Source: DASPPK01 sp041479575
GTDB taxonomy: Archaea > Thermoproteota > Bathyarchaeia > Bathyarchaeales > Bathycorpusculaceae
Direction: 5' to 3'
Assembly (NCBI GenBank): GCA_041479575.1
Contig: JBGOYH010000149.1
Span: 1 to 5,267, forward strand
Length of the DNA stretch: 5,267 nucleotides
Below, piece by piece: positions 1 through 4,679 of the stretch (position 1 is the stretch's first letter; every line of letters begins with the position of its first letter). The notes beneath the pieces were generated by a model. That model saw nothing but the letters and a program-made list of their open reading frames with translations. It searched no databases and was not told the DNA's origin. The translations under genes were made by a program, and so were the position numbers.

Positions 1-44
1 CCAAGTTGCAGGAAAAGACTATGAATAATGAAGGAGGAATGTAA
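1..44 (+). other. 5' flank, possible 3' end of an upstream gene
   Basis: Too short to identify. Two plus-strand frames are open from the window edge: one ends at TAA 26-28 with the tail QVAGKDYE, the other at TAA 42-44, directly against the protease ATG. Either could be the C-terminus of an upstream gene co-transcribed with the protease. The third frame stops at TGA 22-24. No promoter-like AT box is visible here, so any protease promoter lies upstream or the gene is in an operon. Confidence 0.25.
31..37 (+). promoter_or_regulatory. Shine-Dalgarno site of the protease gene
   Basis: AAGGAGG matches the 3' end of archaeal 16S rRNA and lies 7 bases before the ATG at 45. It fixes that ATG as the start. 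Confidence 0.75.
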
Positions 45-1286
45 ATGGAATTGCCTGAAAAGCCAAAAGTGCGTCGTTTGTCTACGGTTTTGATAGGAAC
101 AGTTATCATATGTTTGTTGGTAGGAGGAATATTCGGCTATGCAATGACGAGTTTGATCAATTCAAGCCAAATCAGTGATCTCCAAAGTCGCGTGTCAACT
201 CTCCAAAATCAGGTTTCAGATCTTCAGTCAACGCATAACTCATCCTCTGGAAACACTACTTATGAAAACAACACCTATTTTCTAGGAGAAAATGTATCGC
301 TGTCTCAGTTATATGAGCAGGTAAAGAGCTCTGTCGTTGTAGTTCAAGGAATAGTAGTGGAATACGACTTTTTCAGGCGACCCTACTACTCAGGGGTGCA
401 GGGATCAGGGTTTGTCTCTAACTTGACAGGGCAGTTTGTGATTATCACAAATTACCACGTTGTTGAAGGGGCAATCAACATTACAGCGACATTCATAGAC
501 GGGAACACTTATGCAGCCACTGTGACTGGTTCAGATCCTTATGCAGATCTCGCGGTGCTCACTGCAAACGCGTCTCAGGATGAATATCACCCACTGACTA
601 TCACAAGTTCATCAACGCTGAAAGTTGGTGACCCTGTACTTGCCGTCGGTAATCCCTACGGGCTATCCGGGTCGGTGACTTCAGGAATAGTCAGCGCTCT
701 TGGTAGAACAATTACCGAGAGCACTGCAGGCGGGTACGCTATAGCTGATTGCATACAGACAACGACGCCCATAAACCCTGGTAACTCGGGAGGTCCACTT
801 CTGAACTACAGAGGCGAGGTCATCGGTATAACAACTGCCATCGTAAGCAATTCCCAAGGGTTAGGGTTCGCAATTCCTTCGAGTTCAATACTGCGAGAAA
901 CCGAATCTCTGATCATGAACGGTTCATACAATCAGCATTCTTGGCTAGGTGCATCAGGGACAGACATGACCTTCGGGATTGCACAAGCTATGAGCACAAA
1001 CGTAACCTACGGCTGGCTGGTCACGCAGGTCACAAGCGGAGGACCAGCGGACAAAGCAGGTGTCCGAGCTGGCACCAACCAGGTCCAAGTTGCCGGAACA
1101 ACCGTGACTATAGGAGGCGACATCATAATAGCAATCGACAACACAAGAATTACGAACAGTGATGATCTTTCAACTTATCTCGAAGAGAACACTTTGCCAG
1201 GTCAGACAATCAGTGTAGTAGTGGTACGAAACAATGTGACTCTGATATTATCCGTCAAGCTAGGCTCGCGGCCGCCACTGACATAG
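45..1286 (+). CDS. Membrane-anchored HtrA-like serine protease with PDZ domain
   Basis: A trypsin-fold serine endopeptidase of the HtrA/DegP family (413 aa), which typically degrades or processes misfolded proteins outside the membrane. Residues 1-10 are basic (KPKVRR), followed by one membrane helix at about 15-37, predicting an inside-to-outside anchor with the rest extracytoplasmic. Residues 40-62 are a short coiled-coil-like heptad stretch, then an Asn/Ser/Thr-rich linker to about 85. The protease domain spans about 86-285. The catalytic triad is visible: His138 in TNYHVVEG, Asp168 in DPYADLAVL, Ser248 in NPGNSGGPL. A single PDZ domain covers about 300-405 (GWLVTQV ligand loop, GGPADKAGVRAG, GGDIIIAID). 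Length is normal for a one-PDZ HtrA. Eleven N-X-S/T sequons occur, four of them within residues 65-85, fitting a surface glycoprotein. A strong AAGGAGG precedes the start and the gene ends in TAG. It may be co-transcribed with the zinc-ribbon gene 22 bases downstream. The family call is secure; the substrate is unknown. Confidence 0.95.
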   Translation: MELPEKPKVRRLSTVLIGTVIICLLVGGIFGYAMTSLINSSQISDLQSRVSTLQNQVSDLQSTHNSSSGNTTYENNTYFLGENVSLSQLYEQVKSSVVVVQGIVVEYDFFRRPYYSGVQGSGFVSNLTGQFVIITNYHVVEGAINITATFIDGNTYAATVTGSDPYADLAVLTANASQDEYHPLTITSSSTLKVGDPVLAVGNPYGLSGSVTSGIVSALGRTITESTAGGYAIADCIQTTTPINPGNSGGPLLNYRGEVIGITTAIVSNSQGLGFAIPSSSILRETESLIMNGSYNQHSWLGASGTDMTFGIAQAMSTNVTYGWLVTQVTSGGPADKAGVRAGTNQVQVAGTTVTIGGDIIIAIDNTRITNSDDLSTYLEENTLPGQTISVVVVRNNVTLILSVKLGSRPPLT

Positions 1287-1300
1287 CTTTCGCCGAACAA

Positions 1301-1305
1301 GTGAT
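1301..1305 (+). promoter_or_regulatory. GTGAT-type ribosome binding site
   Basis: GTGAT is complementary to the distal part of the archaeal anti-Shine-Dalgarno sequence (AUCACCUCC). It lies only 3 bases before the ATG of the small zinc-ribbon gene. The same pentamer lies 5 bases before the ATG at 3684. The match is short, so support is modest. Confidence 0.35.
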
Positions 1306-1308
1306 TAT

Positions 1309-1626
1309 ATGAACAGAAAGTATGAGCACAGTGCATACTGCAGCAATTGTCAGCGTTGGATTCCGAAAGGGACCTTGGAATCTAATAGTTTAGGTGCTCA
1401 AATGTGTCCTTTTTGTCATAATCGAGTACGAGTAAAACGACATCCATATGACCTTCCTCAGAGGACATTCATAATGTCTGAAGAAGTAGCAGAGAATTCA
1501 AAGACTGTGAAAGAATCTAATGGGAATCGCATGAAGCATTCTCACGAAAATGGCACAGCAACAGCCGAGGAACGGAGAAGCGTTTTTGGCGCGCGCTCTT
1601 CGCTTGGATCTATAAAAAAGGTTTAG
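1309..1626 (+). CDS. Small zinc-ribbon protein of unknown function
   Basis: A 105-aa soluble protein with no signal peptide or membrane segment. The N-terminal third holds two CxxC knuckles, Cys11/Cys14 (YCSNCQRWIP) and Cys33/Cys36 (CPFCHNRVR), spaced as in a four-cysteine zinc ribbon and followed by a basic segment (RVRVKRHPYD). From about residue 55 the protein is hydrophilic, rich in Glu, Ser, Asn and Arg, and probably disordered. Short zinc ribbons of this style are common in archaea and are often of unknown function; nucleic-acid or protein binding is a guess. The ATG lies 22 bases after the protease stop, with a GTGAT Shine-Dalgarno-type match at 1301-1305, so co-transcription with the protease is plausible. 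The TAG stop overlaps the TAA of the convergent permease by 4 bases. Confidence 0.75.
   Translation: MNRKYEHSAYCSNCQRWIPKGTLESNSLGAQMCPFCHNRVRVKRHPYDLPQRTFIMSEEVAENSKTVKESNGNRMKHSHENGTATAEERRSVFGARSSLGSIKKV
1611..1620 (-). terminator. Possible oligo-T terminator of the ABC transporter operon
   Basis: Read on the minus strand, an uninterrupted run of six T starts a few bases after the permease TAA stop (CCTTTTTTATAG). Archaeal RNA polymerase commonly terminates at such T-tracts without a hairpin. The tract lies inside the 3' end of the convergent zinc-ribbon gene. Position and composition are seen; function is inferred. Confidence 0.35.
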
Positions 1627-2252
1627 AACCATGATAGGGTTCCACTCTTTCTAGCAGTTCTTAGACACCGTGAATAGATTAGATAACCTAATGGCAAGAT
1701 TATGGCGCACATAAGGGCCAATGTTAGAATTTCTGGCAGGATCATTTGTATAGACCAACCTATCATCATAAGCCTGATGCAAGTGAAGAAGTAGTATTGT
1801 GGAACAAAGTAGGAGATTATTTGAAGCTGATAGGGCATTACTTGAGGCGGAAAAAGAACGTTGCCGAAAACGCTGGTTAATATGCCTATCAACCATGTTA
1901 TAGGGTCGCCCTGCTTTATTAGTATCAAGATGCCGGCGCCTATCATGCTGAAGCCTATGAGTGTTCCAATACCCAACGCTAAGACAAGCACCGTTCCAGC
2001 AACGTTAATGCTAAGCACCACTCCGAAGGCTAGCGAGCCTACGGCTAGGTATATGGCTACAACAATCGTGCTCCATATGAATCCCCAAGCAGAACTACCG
2101 ATTATGAAAGTGCCTAAGCCCGTCGGAGAAACCAAGACTTCTTCCAAAGACCAAGGGTTGATGGTTTTTTGAACAAGGGTGAGCGCTTGACCTATGTACG
2201 TGCTGAAGGCCATGCCGATCAGTAAGTAGGCTGTGAAGGACATATTGTACAT
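1623..2252 (-). CDS. ABC-2 type permease, main fragment downstream of an in-frame TAG
   Basis: Membrane component of a DrrB/NatB-like ABC-2 exporter that would pair with the ATPase encoded immediately upstream. This 209-aa open segment holds about five membrane helices: residues 5-24, 50-80, 84-112, 117-135 and 172-194. Between the last two is the ABC-2 signature region FPPQVMPYQLQIISYF followed by VPQYYFFTCIR, typical just before the last helix. The C-terminus is basic (RCLRTARKSG). The same frame continues upstream, through a single TAG at 2267-2265, to an ATG at 2414 overlapping the ATPase stop. With that codon read, the protein would be 263 aa with six helices, the usual family size. The ATG at 2252 is only the first Met after the TAG and has no good Shine-Dalgarno, so as written the first helix is lost. 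The gene is therefore either a pseudogene, a sequence error, or expressed by readthrough or reinitiation. It ends in TAA, overlapping the convergent gene by 4 bases. Substrate unknown. Confidence 0.8.
   Translation of the reverse strand: MYNMSFTAYLLIGMAFSTYIGQALTLVQKTINPWSLEEVLVSPTGLGTFIIGSSAWGFIWSTIVVAIYLAVGSLAFGVVLSINVAGTVLVLALGIGTLIGFSMIGAGILILIKQGDPITWLIGILTSVFGNVLFPPQVMPYQLQIISYFVPQYYFFTCIRLMMIGWSIQMILPEILTLALMCAIILPLGYLIYSRCLRTARKSGTLSWF
1626..1642 (+). terminator. Small hairpin just after the zinc-ribbon stop
   Basis: GAACC and GGTTC form a 5-bp stem around a 7-base loop, starting at the last base of the TAG stop and followed by a pyrimidine-rich stretch (CACTCTTTCT). It could help end the protease/zinc-ribbon transcript. 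It also lies within the permease 3' coding end and may be chance. Confidence 0.15.
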
Positions 2253-2264
2253 TTGAAGGACTCT

Positions 2265-2414
2265 CTACATGTCCGCGTTGCTGCCCAAGTATGCATACGA
2301 TAACGCTCCGAATAGGGCACTTAGAATCATGAGAGCCATGTTTGTCTTGTAGGTGGAGAAGGAAATGATGTCTCTCTTTATGAAGTAATAGATTTTTTCG
2401 GCTTCTTGGAACAT
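2265..2414 (-). pseudogene. N-terminal fragment of the ABC-2 permease ending at TAG
   Basis: A 49-codon segment, too short to be noticed as a gene alone, starting MFQEAEKIYYFIKRD. It has an amphipathic, basic cytoplasmic N-terminus and then one membrane helix at about 25-43, matching the beginning of ABC-2 permeases. The ATG shares its A with the ATPase TAA (TAATG), and GGGAG lies 4 bases upstream within the ATPase 3' end, so translational coupling is expected. The frame meets TAG at 2267-2265 and is open again directly after it (RVLQMYNMSF), in the same frame as the 209-aa segment. One base change in this codon would restore a complete 263-aa permease. Confidence 0.75.
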
Positions 2415-3445
2415 TATTCTCCCAAGCCTGTTCCCGTTAATTCTATGAAGGCATCTTCCAATGTTGGTTCTTCACGTTTCAGATCGATCAGTCTGATTTT
2501 TTCCTTTAGGAAGAAGTCGAGAACCTTGGATAACGAGTCTATGTTTTCGAGATGGAGGCGTAAACGTCTTTGTCCGAGAACGGAGTCTTCCACCTCGCTG
2601 GTTATGTCGATCATGCCCTCCATGGTTTTTATGGCTTCTATTTGGGTATCCGTGATAGATGTCACCCTTATTTCTATCACTTCACCCTTCTTCACTTTAC
2701 CTTTGATAGCGTCTGGGGTGTCACAAGCGATGAGTCTTCCCTTATTCAGTATGCCTATTGTGTCGCAGATTTGGGACGCTTCTTCAACATAATGCGTGGT
2801 GTATAACACGGTTTTGCCCGCTTCTCTGCTGAGGTTGTTTTTTATGAACTCCCTTAGAGACCTGGAGGATACCACATCCAAGCCAGCTGTTGGCTCATCC
2901 AGAAGCAATATAGGCGGATCAGGAAGTAACGCCCTTGCCAAGGCTAACTTTCTTTTCATTCCGCCTGAGTATTTCTGGTAGTGTTCAAAGGCCTTATCCT
3001 TTAGACCTACTAGATCTAGAACCTCCATTATTCTTTCATGTCTTTTACGTCTTGGGACGTTGTAGATGGCAGAGAAGAACTCGAGGTTTCGGTATCCGTT
3101 GAGCCTCCAGAAAACGCCTCTTTCACCCACGCTGAAGAGAGTCCCCAACGACCTTCTAACATCCATCTGTTCACGTACTACATCGAACCCGTTCACGTAG
3201 GCTTCTCCTTCATCTGGAGGGAGCAAGGTGCATAGAATCTTGACCAAAGTTGTTTTTCCAGCTCCGTTTGGTCCCAGCAAACCAAACAATTCGCCCTTTT
3301 TGATTTTGAGATTGAGGTGGTCAACCGCTGTCACAATTATGGGTTCTTTCCGTTTGAAGATGGAGTTTCGAGGCTCTAAGTTTCTGACCTTCGACTCGAA
3401 TATCTTTGTAAGATTATGCGCTTCTATCGCGACTTTCGGCATCAT
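2414..3445 (-). CDS. ABC-2 exporter ATP-binding protein (DrrA-like)
   Basis: Cytoplasmic ATPase (343 aa) that would power the adjacent permease. Visible motifs: Walker A GPNGAGKTT at 58-66, ABC signature YSGGMKRK at 159-166, Walker B ILLLDEPT at 179-186, D-loop GLD at 188-190 and H-loop His218 (TTH). Where most ABC proteins have a Q-loop glutamine the sequence is TLFSVGERGVFWRLNG, with no Gln. A GERG-(F/Y)W-RL form is, to my recollection, seen in a subgroup of DrrA-like ATPases. Residues 19-37 are a basic insertion in the first beta region. Residues about 250-343 form the DrrA-type C-terminal extension ending EPTLEDAFIELTG. Length is typical of ATPases with that extension. An in-frame TGA at 3454-3452 limits the start to the ATG at 3445 or the adjacent one at 3442; neither has a strong Shine-Dalgarno. 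It ends in TAA, which overlaps the permease ATG. Family certain; transported substrate (drug, lipid, glycan or ion) cannot be read from sequence. Confidence 0.95.
   Translation of the reverse strand: MMPKVAIEAHNLTKIFESKVRNLEPRNSIFKRKEPIIVTAVDHLNLKIKKGELFGLLGPNGAGKTTLVKILCTLLPPDEGEAYVNGFDVVREQMDVRRSLGTLFSVGERGVFWRLNGYRNLEFFSAIYNVPRRKRHERIMEVLDLVGLKDKAFEHYQKYSGGMKRKLALARALLPDPPILLLDEPTAGLDVVSSRSLREFIKNNLSREAGKTVLYTTHYVEEASQICDTIGILNKGRLIACDTPDAIKGKVKKGEVIEIRVTSITDTQIEAIKTMEGMIDITSEVEDSVLGQRRLRLHLENIDSLSKVLDFFLKEKIRLIDLKREEPTLEDAFIELTGTGLGE
2419..2423 (-). promoter_or_regulatory. Shine-Dalgarno site supporting the permease start at 2414
   Basis: GGGAG on the minus strand lies 4 bases before the ATG at 2414, which overlaps the ATPase stop. 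It supports 2414, not 2252, as the ancestral permease start. Confidence 0.5.
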
Positions 3446-3551
3446 CAGCCTTCAACTCTCTCTCTGGCAGCAAGCCTCGTTTCCATCAGAAATCATTAGT
3501 CCCTCGTCCTAAAAGCTTGCTCTGTTCATGGCGATAATGCGCACGCTGAAC

Positions 3552-3561
3552 ACAAGCTTGT
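3552..3561. repeat. 10-bp perfect palindrome, possible operator
   Basis: ACAAGCTTGT is self-complementary. The dyad extends imperfectly with TGAA at 3547-3550 and TTCA at 3564-3567. It lies between divergent genes, where an operator would be placed, but a palindrome of this size can occur by chance. Confidence 0.25.
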
Positions 3562-3597
3562 TTTTCACACCTTCGATTTAACGCGGGCTAAAGCTAC

Positions 3598-3605
3598 TTA
3601 AAATA
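3598..3605 (+). promoter_or_regulatory. TATA-like box for the zinc-ribbon/NTF2 gene
   Basis: TTAAAATA (followed by TGG) is the best archaeal TATA-box match in the intergenic region. A start of transcription about 25 bases downstream, near 3628, would give a leader of about 55 bases before the ATG at 3684. The reverse strand reads TATTTTAA, so the element could also serve the ATPase operon. The upstream BRE is not clear. Confidence 0.4.
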
Positions 3606-3683
3606 TGGAGAAAAGAAGATGCAATACACTTACTTTGAAAAACCTAATAGACAAGACCAGCGTATTTTGTGCAGTGATATCAA

Positions 3684-4454
3684 ATGCCGCAATGTCCAAA
3701 GTGTGGAAAAGAAATCGGAGAGGGAGATAGCTTCTGCAAATCTTGCGGAACTAAGCTAATCGGATTGCCTGAAAACCAGGTTAAGACTGAGTCCTCAATG
3801 GAGGATGGGGTTGAGAACGCCGTGGTCAGGAGGCTTGACGGGATAAAAAACCGAGATGAGGACACGGTTAGAGCACTCATTGATGAACGTTATAGCAAAT
3901 TTGATGACTGGCCTCCTTTTGTAAGACAGGAGGCTGCGGAAGCTCTGAAGAATGAGTTTGGGGCTTTCAAGGTTCTCTCTGATTACAGTTATCGGTTGGA
4001 GAATTTTGAAGCGAATATTTTTGGGGACGTAGCCGTTGCTACTTTTCACATACATTATCAGGGAACGATCAGAAATAAGCCATTCGAGGTAACTTCGCGC
4101 GTTACTTCTGTCTTGAGAAGGAAAGATTCAGGATGGAAAATGGTTCATGAGCACTTCTCAAGGTTCCCAGAAGGAGTACAGCAACAACCCATTGCATCAC
4201 CATCGCCTCAATCGACGTCATCTCCATCGACTCCATCTTATCCGCAAACACAGGATAGGACGAGAACGTATGCCATCGTGGGATTCATTAGTGCTGTTCT
4301 TGGTTTGTTTGTCCTGCCTGAGATATTTGGTTCGGTAGCGATAGTTCTTGGCGCCTACACATGGAGAAGGAAAAGTGGAAACCTTGGGATCATCCTCGTG
4401 ATTGTAGGAATCATATGCATGATTGTGGGAATAGAGCTTACAACTTTTGTTTAG
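3684..4454 (+). CDS. Zinc-ribbon, NTF2/SnoaL-like domain, two-helix membrane protein
   Basis: A 256-aa protein with four visible parts. (1) N-terminal zinc ribbon, Cys4/Cys7 and Cys18/Cys21 (CPKCG, CKSCG). (2) Residues about 41-162, an alpha helix followed by strands resembling the NTF2/SnoaL/DUF4440 fold (RRLDGIKNRDEDTVRALID, then VAVATFHIHYQG, and KDSGWKMVHEHFSRFP, the usual closing strands). (3) A Ser/Pro/Gln linker, about 166-192. (4) Two membrane helices, about 196-214 and 234-251, separated by a basic turn (YTWRRKSG), resembling the two-helix C-terminal modules seen in many archaeal zinc-ribbon proteins. Because zinc ribbons are normally cytoplasmic, both termini probably face the cytoplasm. 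NTF2-like folds bind small ligands or proteins, or act as enzymes; no catalytic set is identifiable. The ATG is preceded by GTGAT at 3674-3678. It ends in TAG, is transcribed divergently from the ABC operon, and is likely a single-gene unit. Domain reading is good; function unknown. Confidence 0.85.
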   Translation: MPQCPKCGKEIGEGDSFCKSCGTKLIGLPENQVKTESSMEDGVENAVVRRLDGIKNRDEDTVRALIDERYSKFDDWPPFVRQEAAEALKNEFGAFKVLSDYSYRLENFEANIFGDVAVATFHIHYQGTIRNKPFEVTSRVTSVLRRKDSGWKMVHEHFSRFPEGVQQQPIASPSPQSTSSPSTPSYPQTQDRTRTYAIVGFISAVLGLFVLPEIFGSVAIVLGAYTWRRKSGNLGIILVIVGIICMIVGIELTTFV

Positions 4455-4547
4455 ACTATGAGATCTCCTCCCGCTATGGAGTTGTTGCGCGCTGAAGACA
4501 GAAAGAGTATCGCAAACAAGTTGACTGCATTGACACGATCGTAATTG

Positions 4548-4584
4548 GCACGCGCGAGACTCGGTGAGCAGTCTCTGTGTGTGC
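4548..4584 (+). repeat. Imperfect inverted repeat able to form a 14-bp hairpin
   Basis: The inner stem GAGACT (4556-4561) pairs with AGTCTC (4570-4575) around an 8-base loop CGGTGAGC. After one bulged T at 4576 the stem continues for eight more pairs (GCACGCGC with GTGTGTGC, two of them G-U). It lies upstream of the likely aldolase promoter, so it could be an operator dyad, the end of an upstream transcript, or part of a small RNA. The lack of a following T-run argues against a simple terminator. Confidence 0.5.
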
Positions 4585-4600
4585 ACCGAAGAATGCGATA

Positions 4601-4610
4601 ATTTAATATC
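4601..4610 (+). promoter_or_regulatory. TATA-like box for the aldolase gene
   Basis: ATTTAATATC is the most AT-rich stretch upstream of the aldolase. A transcription start about 25 bases downstream (near 4630) would give a leader of roughly 50 bases containing the GGAGG. Confidence 0.35.
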
Positions 4611-4661
4611 TAAATGAAAGAATTGGATTGGACGATTCAGACATTGAAAGTCACTTAGCTT

Positions 4662-4666
4662 GGAGG
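4662..4666 (+). promoter_or_regulatory. Shine-Dalgarno site of the aldolase gene
   Basis: GGAGG lies 13 bases before the ATG at 4680, rather far for an optimal site. An in-frame TAG at 4656-4658 and the absence of other in-frame start codons between leave 4680 as the first usable ATG. Confidence 0.5.
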
Positions 4667-4679
4667 AAGTGGGAAATTT

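Larger units (their letters stand above)
3446..3683. other. Divergent intergenic region with small minus-strand reading frames
   Basis: This 238-base gap separates the minus-strand ATPase from the plus-strand zinc-ribbon/NTF2 gene, so it should hold both promoters. It contains an AT box (3598-3605) and a 10-bp palindrome (3552-3561). On the minus strand, in frame with the ATPase, are two tiny frames. One runs from GTG 3568 to TAG 3509 (19 codons, MKNKLVFSVRIIAMNRASF). The other runs from ATG 3496 to TGA 3452 (14 codons, MISDGNEACCQRES), with GAGGG 4 bases before it. Neither is recognisable; the second could be a leader peptide or chance. TTAAAT at 3581-3576 on the minus strand is a weak candidate TATA box for the ATPase operon. 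No RNA gene is visible. Confidence 0.45.
4455..4679. other. Intergenic region before the aldolase gene
   Basis: These 225 bases hold an 8-bp palindrome GAGATCTC at 4460-4467 just after the upstream stop, a long imperfect hairpin at 4548-4584, an AT box at 4601-4610 and a GGAGG at 4662-4666. No tRNA or recognisable RNA family is seen. A minus-strand open frame crosses the region but also runs antisense to both flanking genes and is judged a shadow. Confidence 0.5.

Noticed and set aside
1861..2172. 103-codon plus-strand open frame opposite the permease
   Set aside because: It is the antisense shadow of a hydrophobic membrane protein, with Met/Pro-rich low-information sequence and no start signal.
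2406..2792. 128-codon plus-strand open frame, and neighbouring frames to 3512
   Set aside because: Antisense to the ABC ATPase, whose motifs are all intact; no recognisable protein.
1284..4454. Complete reassignment of TAG to pyrrolysine
   Set aside because: Three complete genes in the window end in TAG at natural protein ends, and readthrough would add short non-homologous tails. Occasional readthrough at the permease amber codon remains open.
4460..4467. GAGATCTC palindrome after the NTF2-like gene
   Set aside because: Only 8 bp, with no extended dyad or T-run; expected by chance.
4614..4658. 14-codon upstream frame before the aldolase
   Set aside because: Its ATG lies only a few bases after the TATA-like box, before the expected transcription start, so it is probably not in the mRNA.
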